A DNA stretch of 64,000 bases from Saccopteryx bilineata (lineage: Eukaryota > Chordata > Mammalia > Chiroptera > Emballonuridae), in NCBI RefSeq assembly GCF_036850765.1, contig NC_089492.1, positions 105,109,022 to 105,173,021 on the forward strand, written 5' to 3'. Positions 34,362 to 46,190 of the stretch are shown here, piece by piece (the stretch's first letter is position 1; every line of letters starts with the position of its first letter). The position numbers and the translations under genes were made by a program. Under the pieces are notes generated by a model. That model saw nothing but the letters and a program-made list of their open reading frames with translations, had not been told where the DNA came from and made no database searches.

Positions 34362-34610
34362 TTTTTTTATAATTTTATTTTTTTAATGGGGTGACATCAA
34401 TAAATCAGTATACATATATTCAAAGATAACAGGTCCAGGTTATCTTGTCGTTCAATTATGTTGCATACCCACCACCCAAAGTCAGATTGTCCTCTGTCAC
34501 CTTCTATCTAGTTTTCTTTGTGCCCCCCCTCCCCCTTTCCCTCTCCCTTTCCCCCTCCCCCCCCCCCCCCGTAACCACCATACTCTTATCAATGTCTCTT
34601 AGTTTCACTT
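34362..34610 (-). other. L1-B 3' UTR and tail
   Basis: Poly-T/AT-rich run at 34362-34385 is the A tail. C-rich tracts at 34522-34570 are the complement of the G-rich tract of the RNA. AATCTGACTTTGG-type sequence lies just downstream, as in L1-A. Confidence 0.85.
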
Positions 34611-37600
34611 TTATGTCCCACCTACGTATGGAATAATGCAGTTCCTGGTTTTTTCTGATTTACTTATTTCACTTCGTATCATGTTATCAAGATCCCACCA
34701 TTTTGTTGTAAATGATCCGATGTCATCATTTCTTATGGCTGAGTAGTATTCCATAGTGTATATGTGCCACATCTTCTTTATCCAGTCATCTATTGACGGG
34801 CTTTTTGGTTGTTTCCATGTCCTGGCCACTATGAACAATGCTGCAATAAACATGGGGCTGCATGTGTCTTTACGTATCAATGTTTCTGAGTTTTGGGGGT
34901 ATATACCCAGTAGAGGGATTGCTGGGTCATAAGGAAGTTCTATTTTCAGTTTTTTGAGGAACCACCATACTTTCTTCCATAATGGTTGTACTACTTTACA
35001 TTCCCACCAACAGTGGATGAGGGTTCCTTTTTCTCCACAGCCTCTCCAACATTTGCTATTACCTGTCTTGCTAATAATAGCTAATCGAACAGGTGTGAGG
35101 TGGTATCTCATTGCCGTTTTGATTTGCATTTCTCTAATAGCTAAAGAAGATGAGCATCTTTTCATATATCTGTTGGCCATTTGTATTTCTTCCTGGGAGA
35201 AGTGTCTGTTCATGTCCTCTTCCCATTTTTTTATGGGATTGTTTGTTTGTTTGTTGTTGAGTTTTATGAGTTCTTTGTATATTTTGGATATTAGGCCCTT
35301 ATCTGAGCTGTTGTTTGAAAATATCATTTCCCATTTAGTTGGCTTTCTGTTTATTTTGTTATCAGTTTCTCTTGCTGAGCAAAAACTTTTTAGTCTGATG
35401 TAGTCCCATTCATTAATTTTTGCCTTCACTTCTCTTGCCATTGGAGTCAAATTCATAAAATGCTTTTTAAAACCCAGGTCCATGAGTTGAGTACCTATGT
35501 CTTCTTCTATGTACTTAATTGTTTCAAGTCTTATGTTTAGATCTTTGATCCATTTTGAGTTAATTTTAGTACAGGGGGACAAACTGTAGTCCAGTTTCAT
35601 TCTTTTGCATGTGGCTTTCCAGTTTTCCCAGCACCATTTATTGAAGAGGCTTTCTTTTCTCCATTGTGTGTTCTTGGCCCCTTTATCAAAAATTATTTGA
35701 CTATATATATGTGGTTTTATTTCTGGACTTTCTATTCTGTTCCATTGGTCTGAGTGTCTATTTTTCTGCCAATACCATGCTGTTTTGATTGTCGTGGCCC
35801 TATAATAGAGTTTGAAGTCAGGTATTGTAATGCCTCCAGCTTCATTCTTTTTCTTTAGGATTGCTTTGGCTATTCGGGGATTTTTATAGTTCCATATAAA
35901 TCTGATGATTTTTTGCTCTATTTCTTTAAAAAAAGTCATTGGAAGTTTGATGGGAATTGCATTAAATTTGTATATTGCTTTGGGTAATATAGCCATCTTG
36001 ATTATATTTATTCTTCCTAACTAGGAACAAGGTATATTCTTCCATCTCATTATATCTTTTTCGATTTCCCTTAACAATGGTTTACAGTTTTCATTATATA
36101 AGTCCTTTACATTCTTTGTTATGTTTATTCCTAAGTATTTTATTTTTTTTGTTGCAATCATGAAGGGGATTATTCTTTTGAGTTCGTTCTCAATTGTTTC
36201 ATTGTTGGCATATAGAAAGGCTATTGACTTCTGTATGTTAATTTTATATCCTGCGACCTTACTGCATTGGCTTATTGTTTCTAGTAGTCTTTTTGTGGAT
36301 TCTTTGGGGTTTTCGATGTATAGAATCATATCATCTGCAAAAAGTGATACCTTTACTTCTTCTTTTCTGATATGGATGCCTTTTATTTCTTTGTCTTGTC
36401 TGATTGCTCTGGCTAGAACCTCTAGAACCACATTAAATAAGAGTGGAGAGAGTGGACAACCCTGTCTTGTTCCTGATTTAAGGGGAAAAGCCTTCAGTTT
36501 AGTGCCATTTAATATGATGTTAGCTGATGGTTTATCATATATGGCCTTTATCATGCTGAAATATTTTCCTTCTATACCCATTTTGTTGAGAGTCTTAAAC
36601 ATAAAATTGTGTTGTATTTTATCAAAAGCCTTTTCTGCGTCTATTGATAAGATCATGTGGTTTTTGTTCTTTGTTTTGTTGATATGGTGTATTACTTTAA
36701 CCGTTTTACATATGTTGAACCATCCTTCAGATTCTGGGATGAATCCCACCTGATCATGATGTATTATTTTTTTAATATGTTGTTGTATTCGATTTGCTAG
36801 TATTTTGTTTAGTATTTTAGCATCTGTATTCATTAGAGATATTGGTCTGTAGTTTTCTTTTTTTGTGCCATCCTTGCCTGGTTTTGGTATGAGGGTTATG
36901 TTGGCCTCATAAAATGTGTTTGGAAGTATTGCTTTTTCTTCAATTTTTTGGAAGACTTTGAGTAGAATAGGAACCAAGTCTTCTTTGAATGTTTGATAAA
37001 ATTCGCTGGTATAGCCGTCAGGGCCTGGACTTTATTTTTGGGGAGGTTTTTAATGTTTTTTTCTATTTCTTCTCTACTAATAGGTCTGTTTAGGCTTTCT
37101 GCTTCTTCTTGACTCAATCGAGGAAGGTTGTATTGTTCTAGGAATTTATCCATTTCTTCTAGGTTGTTGAATTTAGTGGCATAAAGTTTTTCATAGTATT
37201 CTACAATAATTCTTTGTATATCTACGGTGTCCGTGGTGATTTCTCCTCTTTCATTTTGTATTTTGTTTATATGAGTTCTTTCTCTTTTTTCCTTGGTAAG
37301 TTTTGCCAAGGGTTTGTCAATTTTGTTGATCTTTTCAAAGAACCAGCTCCTTGTTCTATTAATTTTTTCTATAGTTTTTCTGTTCTCTAATTTATTTATT
37401 TCTGCTCTGATTTTTATTATCTCCTTTCTGCAGCTGGTTTAGGGTTGTCTTTGTTCTTCTTTTTCTAGTTCCTTAAGGTGTGAAGTTAAGTGGTTCACTT
37501 GGGCTCTCTCCTGTTTGTTCATATAGGCATGAAGTGATATGAACTTCCCTCTTATCACTGCTTTTGCTGCATCCCATAGATTCTGATATGTCGTATTGTC

Positions 37601-38438
37601 ATTTTCATTTGTCTGTATATATCTTTTGATCTCTGAGCTTATTTCTTCTTTGACCCATTCATTTTTTAAAAGTATGTTGTTTAGTTTCCACATTTTTGTG
37701 GGATTTTTTTCTTCTTTTTTGCAGTTGAATTCTAGTTTCAAGGCTTTATGATCAGAAAATATGCTTGGTACAACTTCGATTTTTCTGAATTTGCTAATGT
37801 TGTTTTTGTGGCCCAACATATGGTCAATTCTTGAGAATGATCCATGTACACTGGAGAAAAATGTATACTCAGTCACTTTGGGATGAAAAGTCCTGTAGAT
37901 GTCTATCATATCCAGGTGCTCTAGTGTTTTGTTTAAGGCCACTATGTCTTTGTTGATTCTCTGTTTGGATGACCGATCTAGAGCTATCAGCGGTGTATTG
38001 AGGTCTCCAAGTATGATTGTATTTTTGTCAGTGTTTGTTTTAAGATCAATAAGTAGCTGTCTTATATATTTTGGTGCTCCTTGGTTTGGTGCATATATAT
38101 TAAGAATTGTTATGTCTTCTTGATTCAGTGTCCCCTTAGCCATTATGAAATGACCATTTTTGTCTCTGAGTACTTTTTCTGTCTTGTAGTCAGCATTATC
38201 AGATATGAGTATTGCTATGCCTGCTTTTTTTTTGCATGTTCTTTGCTTGGAGTATTGTTTTCCAGCCTTTCACTTTAAATTTGTTTTTATCCTTGTTACT
38301 TAGATGAGTTTCCTGTAGGTAGCATACAGTTGGATTTTCTTTTTTAATCCATTCTGCTACTCTGTGCCTTTTTATTGGTGAGTTTAATCCGTTTACATTT
38401 AGTGTAAGTATTGACACTTGTGAGTTCCCTATTGCCAT
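34611..38438 (-). pseudogene. L1 ORF2 remnant of L1-B, several lesions
   Basis: Start ATG at 38438 (MAIGNSQVS). Endonuclease motifs [19 protein letters not shown] and FSDHKA, the reverse transcriptase FADD box and the C-x3-C-x7-H-x4-C domain are all still readable across frames. Lesions compared with L1-A: one extra base in an A-run at 38225-38233 (nine instead of eight), a Lys-to-stop at 37439-37441, one base lost at about 37031-37033 in the codons before SPGPD, and a Trp-to-stop (TGG to TAG) at 36021-36023. The C-terminal 461 codons (35996-34611) remain open. The lesions are seen; non-function follows from them. Confidence 0.92.
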
Positions 38439-38764
38439 TTTTTATCTTGCTTTCTGTTAGTTTTGTGTCTTGTTTGATCCTTCTCTTTCGTTTTTCTATC
38501 TTTTGTTTTTATTTGGTTGTATTCCATACATCTTTTCTCTGTTGCTATCTTTTTTATTTCATGTGCTTCTGTGGTGGTTTTTTCAATAGTGGTTACCTTT
38601 AAGTAATGAAAAGGGTTCCTACCCTGTTCATTGTAGCGAACTATTTTGTGAGTACTTTAGCACTCCATCGTCCTTTGCTACTGTTAATCTCCATTTTCTC
38701 CCCCCCTTTCTTTTTGTTGTTGTCACAGTTTAAATTTGGTTTTATTGTGTTCTTCTTGGAGCTT

Positions 38765-39765
38765 TTACTTGTGGCTCTGTTTTTTGTTTTGTTTTTTTGT
38801 ATCTGATTGGAGAACTCTCTTTAGTAATTCCTGGAGTGGGGGTTTTCTGATGATAAATTCCCTCATCTTTTCTGTATCTGTGAATGTTTTTATTTCTCCT
38901 TCATATTTGAAGGATAGCTTTGATGGGTATAGTATTTGTGGCTGAAAGTTCCTCTCTTTCAGGACTTTAAATATTGGGGTCCACTCTCTTCTAGCTTGTA
39001 GAGTTTCTGCTGAGAAATCTGATGATAATCTAATGGGCCTTCCTTTATATGTCGTATTCTTCTTTTCCCTGGCTGCCTTGAGAATTTTTTCTTTGCTGTT
39101 GGTTTGTGCCAATTTCATTATGATATATGCCTTGGAGTAGGTTTGTTGGGGTTAAGAAAACTCAGAGTTCTGTTTGCTTCTTGAACTTGAGGCTTTAGTT
39201 CTTTCCACAGGCTTGGGAAGTTCTCATCTATTATTTGTTTGAGTATGTTCTCCATTCCATTTTCTCTCTCTTCTCCCTCTGATATACCTATTATTCTTAT
39301 GTTATTCTTTTTTATGGAGTCAGAAAGTTCTTGTAGGGCTATCTCATTTTTTTTAATTTTTGAGTCTCTTTCTTCTTCTCTCTGTTGTGCCTCAAGTTGC
39401 TTGTCTTCTATTTCACTAATCCTCTCTTCTATCTGACCTGTTCTATTAGCTAAGCTTGTTACTTCGTTTTTCAGCTCGTGAATTGAGTTTTTCATCTCTG
39501 TTTGTTTTGTTTTTATGGTTTCAATTTCCTTGGACATATATTCTTTGTGTTCATTGAGTTGTTTTCTGAGCTCCCTAAATTGCCTTTCTGTGTTTTCTTG
39601 TATATCTCGGAGTATTTTTAGGATTTCTATCTTGAATTCTCTGCTATTTAGCTCCAAGGTTTCCAATATATTAAATTTTTTCTCCATAGATTTTTCCTCA
39701 TCTAGCTGTATTACCTCTCTTTCTTTTGTATCCATGATATTCAATTTTCTCTTCCTTAATGGCAT
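38765..39765 (-). pseudogene. L1 ORF1 remnant of L1-B, one frameshift
   Basis: ATG at 39765 (MPLRKRKLNIMDTKE). The first 215 codons cover the coiled coil and most of the RRM region (NNIRIIGISEGEE is present). About 39118-39130 has two extra bases (CATATATC against CACATC in L1-A), and the frame continues from there to a stop at 38765-38767 with the C-terminal domain (ARREWTPIFKVL). The total is about 333 codons if the insertion is discounted, close to the family's usual 338. Confidence 0.88.
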
Positions 39766-41147
39766 CTGAGGATGGTTTTGTTGATAGTATTAATGAGATT
39801 TAATAAAGAATAAAAAGTTAAAAAAATAAAAAATTGAAAAGAGTTGTTGTTTTTTTTAAAAAAATTTAATAATGAAATAAAGAAAAATAAAATAAAATAA
39901 AAATTTTAAAAAAGGAAATTATTCCCCCCCCTCCTTTTTTCCTCTTCTCTCCTCTCTTCTCTTTCTTGAGAAAATCTTGTGGTGAACTGTGAATTATAAC
40001 AAACAATGCCTGTAATGGAGGGCCTGAATTGGGGAAAAGTAATCAAGGGGCAAAAAAAAAAAAAAAAAAAAAAAAAAAAGAAAGAAAAAAGAAGGGGGTA
40101 TGGACCCACAAAAAGCAAATAAGGAAAAATTTTGGGTCAAGAATAAAATGATTTGCTTTTAGGTGTTGGTTGACTAAGAGTTATGATGAGAGGAATAAGA
40201 GGGAAACAGAAAAATGGGGGGACAAATTAAAAAGTTACTATTGTATTTAGTGGAACAAGTACTAGATAAAATGGAGAGCCAGGGATGGGAGTACTGCTAG
40301 TGAGTTAAAAAGATGAAGTAAAAAAACCCCAAAATGCCACAAACATAAGTTTGAGTCCCAGATAAGATAATTTGTTTGTTATTGAGGTTTGAATGAGAGG
40401 AGATGTAAAGGAGAAAGGAAGAAACTAATATAGAGGGAGAAAAGAAAGAGAGAGAGAAAAAAAGAGGGAACCACTAAAAGAAGAAAAAAGAAAAAAGAGG
40501 AGAGAGAGAGAGTTAAGAGTTTTGGAGTGCAACCCTCATAGAGAGAAAGGAAGAGGAAAGAAAAGATAATGGGAGATGTAACACTTATGGGTAGTGTAGT
40601 TCAAATAGAGGAGAGAGTAAGACCGGCAGAGAGTTAATTGGCCAAATTGGAGGAGGAAAAAAAATATCAAGAATGAAGATAAGAGAAACAAATGAACAAA
40701 TATAATAAAATGGGATAGGTTATAAAGTCTGCAGATTATTCTTGATTTTGAGAGGTTATCTTCTTGCTTTTTCTTTTCTCTCCCTCTTCCTGGTCGGTGA
40801 CTCTGTACCCCGGGTTCTGCCCCTTTGGCATGCTCAGGTAGAGGTTTGCAGTTGATAAGTCTGTATGGCGATGTCATGTATTGTGCTTTAGTCTCGTTGG
40901 CAGTCAAGGCTCATTAGCATTTATAGGCTCCGACAGTGAGAGAGTCCGTGTTCCTGGACCCTTTCTCCTAGTCTTTCCTTCCTCAATTAGTAACCTGATA
41001 ATCCAGCTATGGGGTTGCTGCTGCCTCTGCCTGGATAGTAAGAGGTTCAAAGAGCTGGCAACTCCCCACTCTATTTCTACTCAGCACAGGGCTCTGGGTA
41101 AGGCTCAGTCATTCAGAGCTGCTAGCATAATCAGGCGGGCTTTCCAT

Positions 41148-41280
41148 CCACTCAAAGACCTCTGGCTCTGCCACTCTGTCTGGTAACACAGGCAGGTGCC
41201 CACTTCCGGGGTGCTTGGAGGAAACTCTCGCTCGCTATCTGTGCACGCAGACCAGGATATCAGACTGGCTGCATTTCCCT
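41148..41280 (-). repeat. 5' UTR monomer-like repeat, copy 1
   Basis: Begins CCACTCAAAGACCTCTGGCT on plus; contains a GGTAACA segment, CACTTCCGGGG, CTCTCGCTCGCTATCT and GACCAGGATAT. It is matched by the second copy 247 bp further on. Confidence 0.75.
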
Positions 41281-41394
41281 CTGAGTGAAACCACCACCAG
41301 CACGGAAAAGTTCTACCATTGGAATTAGTTCTCACTCCCTCCCATGCGCGGCTTTTCCAAGGCACTGGGGCTGCCAAGAGATTCCACTTTCAGC

Positions 41395-41527
41395 CCACTC
41401 AAAGGCCTCTGACTCTGCCTCTCTGTGGGGTAACATGGGTACCCACTCCCGGGGCTTTGGAAGAAATCTCTCGCCCACTATCTCCGCGTGCCGACCAGGA
41501 GATTGGGTAAAATGGCTGCCCCGCTTG
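41395..41527 (-). repeat. 5' UTR monomer-like repeat, copy 2
   Basis: Begins CCACTCAAAGGCCTCTGACT on plus; contains GGTAACATG, CACTCCCGGGG, CTCTCGCCCACTATCT and GACCAGGAGAT, the same order as copy 1 with clear substitutions. Confidence 0.75.
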
Positions 41528-41936
41528 TCTTTCTTTGTCTGGGTTTGGTGCGAGTGTTAGGTTGTATGGCCCGGGTTGCCACAGGAACAGTTTTTCCTCG
41601 GCTTGGATCTCCGTGCCACAGCCTGGTTTGGCCGTTTGTGCCACGGCCTGGATGTATTCACCCACTTTGCCCACCTCAGTTTCTATATTCACAGATCCCA
41701 GAGAAAGCCGCCCTGTTTAGGTTAGTGAGGAAGGCAGAGCATTTCTTTCTCCCTAATTCCTTCAGGGTTTGGTTATATATTTAGCCAATTTTTCGCTCGA
41801 CCATACCTTCGGGTGTATTGCGAAACATCTGGAGGCTCCAAGGATAGGTTTTTCTGTTTCTGGTTGAAGATCTTGTTGAGTTTTGGGGGATATTTATCGG
41901 TATCTCTTCCTACCCCGCCATTACTCTGATACTATC

Positions 41937-41951
41937 CCATCCACTTTTTTC
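41937..41951. repeat. Target-site duplication at the 5' end of L1-B
   Basis: CCATCCACTTTTTTC, matching 34347-34361. Confidence 0.88.
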
Positions 41952-42099
41952 AATGGATGTTTGACATTTATTAAAATTCTAAGCTGCGCTAGGCAATTGA
42001 GTTTCCAAACGGCTATCAGTGATTTGTACTTTTAATAGAATCCAGTCACTTATTATTTTTTTCTTTCTTCTTCTTCTTTTTTTTTTTTTTTTTTTGGTA

Positions 42100-42870
42100 A
42101 TTAGATAGTGAAGAATTAAGTTTACCCAAAGTGAGGTCTTGTTTTTGTCCCTGCTCCTCTAAAGGTAACCTCTAAAACCTTGGAATTTTCAGAATGATGG
42201 GAGAATCTTTGCTGTTCACAGAGGACCTTCAGACCACACCAGACCTGATAGCTTGTTAATGAGGTTACACATGGTAGGCCCTGAGATAGTTTGTGCTAAC
42301 AAGGGATTCAGGGTAGGAACTTTTGGCCACACCAAAAAGACCAAGCATATAATTAGAGGGTTTGAGCTCTGAGGCAAGCAATTTCATCCTGACCTCCAGG
42401 GAGGGGAGAGGGGCTGGAAATTGAATTTAACCAAGAGGGCAGTGATTCAATCAATCTTGCCTATGTAATGGGGCCTCAATAAAAACTGTGGACAATGAAG
42501 CTTGGTGAGCTTCCCTGGTTGGCAATACTCTGTGTGAATTGCTACACATCAGTGCATGGCAGATAACCCGTCCCTGAGGAAGATGGCAGCTGTGCATTTG
42601 GAAGTTCCCCAGCTCTCACTCTATGCTTCTCTTCCTTTACCCGGTTCTAATTTGTATTCCTTCCTTATAATAAAACCACAGTCTTAAGTATAGCACTTTC
42701 CTGAGAGTTCTGTGAGTCATGCTAGCAAATTATTAAACTAAGAGTGGTTGTGAATTTGTAGTCAGCTGGTGTGAATTGATGGTGGTTCTGGGGACCTTCA
42801 AACTTGCTACTGGTGCCTGATGTGAGTGGTCTTGTGAGGGCTGTAATTTCAGATTGTGAAGTTTGTCTCA
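42100..42870 (+). mobile_element. Probable ancient endogenous retroviral LTR
   Basis: Contains a block of LTR style: TAATGGGGCCTCAATAAAAAC (AATAAA signal about 42478-42483) followed by GAGCTTCCCTGGTTGGCAAT, and a second AATAAAACC near 42668. This pattern (polyadenylation signal followed by GCTTCCCTGGTTGGCAACACT) is known to me from mammalian ERV LTRs, but I cannot name the family. No flanking duplication or internal genes are visible. The edges are guesses. Confidence 0.42.
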
Positions 42871-42879
42871 CTCATTGTA

Positions 42880-44009
42880 GTAATCTATCAAGAAACAGAA
42901 AGTAAAAGGATAACAGAAAGAAAAAGAAAATAAAAATATTTATGATAAACAATGAAACCCAGGTGACTGAAAAGAAGTTCTTTTTATTCTATTTCTCCTA
43001 AAACAATGTTGGGTGATGGAGACAGAAAGGTATTTCTCTTCTGTGTTTCCTCTTTGGCACCTTAAAGCTTAACATTTTTGAAAGAATAATCTTATTTTTC
43101 TAGGAGAAGGAAATATATCTCATACCCTTTAAATATTTAGGGTCAGAGATGTGGAAGTCCTGAGTTGGTGAAGGTGTGGATAATTGTGAAGTTATTCCAC
43201 ATCTCTTCTCACAATGGAGTTAATAGGGCTTCTATATATATGTTTATATATGTGCGTGCATGTGTGTGTGTGTGTGTATACAGATACACACACATATCAG
43301 AAATGGAGATGCCATGGGTATCACAAGATCAGCCTCTAACAAATTGAATTTGTAACAAGAGGGCAAACTGATCAATAAAAGGGAAGTTGGCATGGTGAAG
43401 GAAGAGTAGGGGCAAACCTTTTTCCTGGGGTTCCTTGATTTGTCTTCTGCCCTGTCAATTTTTGGAGGAACTTGTTTCTCCTTTTATTCTTTTCACCTTC
43501 CTCAAAACAGACCTTCTAGCACTTTGTTCTTCCTTCCCTTCCCAAAACCCATGTACTTTGATTCTCCATTTGTTGATGCTCTATAATGGTGAAACAGTTG
43601 ACAGGGATATTTGCATTTTCATATATCCCTTAAACCTAGAGGTCCAAGTTGAAGGGTGCAATTGCATACCTCACTAGACATCAAGCTATAGATTGAGAGG
43701 CCTGAGAATTTGCTTTGTGCTAGTCTTCTAGGGTGACTTCCACTCCACTCACCCTAATGCTGCCTTTCAGTGATGACCTCAGGCTTGGGGAGAATGGGCT
43801 CTTATTCCCCTTTGAGATGACCTTTATTTCTGCTGGTTGTATAAGAGGACATTACTTGAGAGTCCCTTAGGAGTAATGAATTTAAGAAGTTGGTAAGTTA
43901 CTCATGAATCACCTTGGCTCTCAGCAGCAGAATTTTGAGGTGGTCTTGGAGAGTGGACCTCGAGTAAGTCCTTTAGGTGGCTGGAGGCCATAGCTATCTA
44001 GAGACAGTA
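42880..44009. other. Unique DNA with a TG/TA microsatellite, no gene seen
   Basis: (TG)n with TA flanks at about 43232-43296. No coding or RNA signal. Confidence 0.45.
43232..43296. repeat. TA/TG dinucleotide microsatellite
   Basis: Alternating TATATA, TGTGTG and CACACA runs with interruptions. Confidence 0.85.
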
Positions 44010-44198
44010 CTGACCTGTGGTGGCACAGTGGATAAAGCGTCGACCTGGAAATGCTGAGGTCACCGGTTTGAAACCCTGGGCTTGCCTGGTCAAGGCACAT
44101 ATGGGAGTTGATGCTTCCAGCTCCTCCCCCCTTCTCTCTCTCTGTCTCTCCTCTCTCTGTCTCTCCCTCTCCTCTGTAAAAAAAAATAATAATAATAT
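44010..44198 (+). mobile_element. tRNA-derived SINE (Ves-like, CTGACCTGTGGTGG type)
   Basis: Head CTGACCTGTGGTGGCACAG with A-box-like GTGGCACAGTGGATAAAG and B-box-like CGGTTTGAAACCC, then GGTCAAGGCACATATGGGAG, CTTCCAGCTCCTCCC, a CT-rich run and an A/AAT tail to 44198. Directly followed head to tail by another SINE. Resembles the Ves family of bats (from memory). Confidence 0.85.
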
Positions 44199-44570
44199 GG
44201 CCCTGGTCGGCCTGGCGTGTGGGGAACCCGGGTTCGATTCCCGGCCAGGGCACATAGGAGAAGCGCCCATTTGCTTCTCCACCCCCCCTCCTTCCTCTCT
44301 GTCTCTCTCTTCCCCTCCCGCAGCCGAGGCTCCATTGGAGCAAAGATGGCCCGGGCAGTGGGGATGGCTCCTTGGCCTCTACCCCAGGCACTAGAGTGGC
44401 TCTTGTCGCGGCAGAGCGACGCCCCGGAGGGGCAGAGCATCGCCCCCTGGTGGGCAGAGCGTTGCCCCTGGTGGGCGTGCTGGGTGGATCCTGGTAGGGC
44501 GCATGCGGGAGTCTGTCTGACTGTCTCTCCCCGGTTTCCAGCTTCAGAAAAATACAAAAAAAAAAAAAAA
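44199..44570 (+). mobile_element. tRNA-derived SINE (CCCTGGCCGG type) with A-box deletion
   Basis: Same family as 31049-31456, but the head reads GGCCCTGGTCGGCCTGGCG: about 20 bases covering the A box are missing, while the B box (GGGTTCGATTCCCGG) is intact. The body and tail are complete, ending in GCTTCAGAAAAATAC and a 15-A run at about 44556-44570. The head lies in the tail of the preceding SINE. The deletion should cripple polymerase III transcription (inference). Confidence 0.9.
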
Positions 44571-45123
44571 TCCGGCAATCAGGGAATCAGGCTAAGGACA
44601 GATAGACTTCAGGCTTTGAGGTAGCAGTTCCTCTTGTGTGAACACACAGAAGGGCCTTATTATTATTATTTTTCCTGCAAACACCTGTGAAATCCTGTAC
44701 AAATTACTACTGTTCTCTAGATTTGACATTTTTAGGTATGTAAAGAGAAAAAGACAATAGTGAGTTAGATGTTCTTTATACACCTTTTAAGATCTAACAA
44801 TGTTATAAAATTTTTAGCCTAGGAATAAGGTTAGAAATAGGAGAGATAACCACCAAAGAATAAAAAATGTGTATGGGCTCAGGCTACTTTGGAAGGACCA
44901 ATTTTATCATGAGGGGACTTGATTATTTCACTGGAGGACTCCTAAATGTCCCCATCTGTAGTTCTTCCTTCTTGGCCCGGTCAGTTTCTGCAGAGCAATC
45001 CTTTGTATTTCCTGCCTGGAGGTATAAGTTTGGCTGCCAGAGTGCCAGAAACTGGGGTGGGTGGTCTCTTAACATAGGGTGCTAATATTTGTTCTCTTTT
45101 TTTTAAACATTGTTGCCTTTTCT
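44571..45123. other. Unique DNA, no gene seen
   Basis: No recognised feature. Confidence 0.45.
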
Positions 45124-45324
45124 TTTTTTAGATTTTATTTATTGATTTTTGGAGAGGGGGAGAGAGAGAAAGAGAAAGTGAGAAAAGGGGGGAGAAGCAG
45201 GAGAAGCATCTACTCATAGTAATAGCTTCCTGTATGTGCCTTGACTGGACAAGCCCAGGAATTTGAACCGGTGACCTCAGTTTTCCAGGTTGATACTTTA
45301 TCCACTGTGCCACCACAGGTCAGG
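45124..45324 (-). mobile_element. tRNA-derived SINE (Ves-like), antisense
   Basis: On minus: CCTGACCTGTGGTGGCACAG head, B-box-like CCGGTTCAAATTCC, GTCAAGGCACATAC, CTTCTCCTGCTTCTCC, CT-rich run and an AATAAATAAAATC tail (plus-strand poly-T at about 45124-45145). Same family as 44010-44198 but with a longer CCTCTCCAAAAATC 3' end. Confidence 0.85.
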
Positions 45325-46036
45325 TCTAATTTTCCTTTAATCTCTCTTTTTTGTAGTATTCTTTTTTTTTCTCTTCCCCCTCCTCATTGACAGATTTACT
45401 GAGGTATAATGGACATATATTCTTGCTGTGTAGCTCAATGATTCATCCCATCCTCTGCTGTACAGGTGTCTCCTTCTGTCTGGGAGGATGACTACTAGGT
45501 CCTTGGTGACTCCAAGTCTGTTTGTCTGTGGTCTGCAGCACAAACCAGATTGCCTTTAAGTTTAAGTTTAGCTTTTATGATCTGCTAAGTCATTTACCAC
45601 TGCTCATTTACTTCCCAGCTTCTACAGTTGAAGCATTGCCAACATTTTAGTGGAATTTGAGAAGAGGAGAAAAATGCATGTGTTCATCTGTCAAGTTTAA
45701 ACAGACACTCTATTTGTTTTATTTTTACCAGCATTAAAACTATCAATTCCTGCTACTCAAATGTGGGATCCTAGAATTGTTTAGGGACTAAGCGTCAGGA
45801 GCAAAGGATGTATGTATATGTGTTCATGCTTATGTTTCTTTGAGTATGTTTGAGCCTACATATGATTTTGTGTGTATGTATTGTTTAAAATGAGAACAAG
45901 CATGTTTGCTGAAGAACTATAAATAGTCCTGGGGTGGTGAGTTGGAGGAATTGGAAGATTGTTGGGAGAATGGCAGGAAAGGGGAGGGAGGCAAACTTGC
46001 AAGTTTTGTAGTAATGTTCTACCTTGAAGGGCTATG
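45325..46036. other. Unique DNA, no gene seen
   Basis: No recognised feature. Confidence 0.45.
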
Positions 46037-46042
46037 TCCTTT

Positions 46043-46106
<64 letters not shown>

Positions 46107-46138
46107 TTCTTTCTTTCTTTCTTTCTTTCTTTTTCCTC

Positions 46139-46190
<52 letters not shown>

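Larger units (their letters stand above)
34362..41936 (-). mobile_element. Full-length LINE-1 (L1-B), inactive
   Basis: Minus-strand L1 of about 7.6 kb with a 15-bp target duplication. Order on the minus strand: 5' UTR 41936-39766, ORF1 39765-38765, spacer, ORF2 38438-34611, 3' UTR and tail to 34362. ORF2 has two frameshifts and two nonsense codons and ORF1 has a frameshift, so it is older than L1-A and L1-C, and its proteins differ from theirs by many substitutions. Confidence 0.93.
39766..41936 (-). promoter_or_regulatory. L1-B 5' UTR / internal promoter region
   Basis: 2171 bp. Near ORF1 it has a purine-rich domain on plus (39780-40760, including a 29-A run at 40051-40079), homologous to the T-rich domain of L1-A. 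About 40760-41140 aligns with L1-A 14114-14530 (for example GAGTCACCGAC and the ATAGAGTGGGGA segment, reading minus). From about 41140 outwards it no longer matches L1-A except for a block of about 35 bp near 41830-41865. On the minus strand the extreme 5' end has GTAATGGCGG (41915-41924), a YY1-like core. Confidence 0.75.

Noticed and set aside
34954..35403. 149-codon plus-strand ORF, and similar ones at 19944, 36121 and 61727
   Set aside because: Antisense shadows of the L1 ORF2 reading frame; the same shadow appears at each L1.
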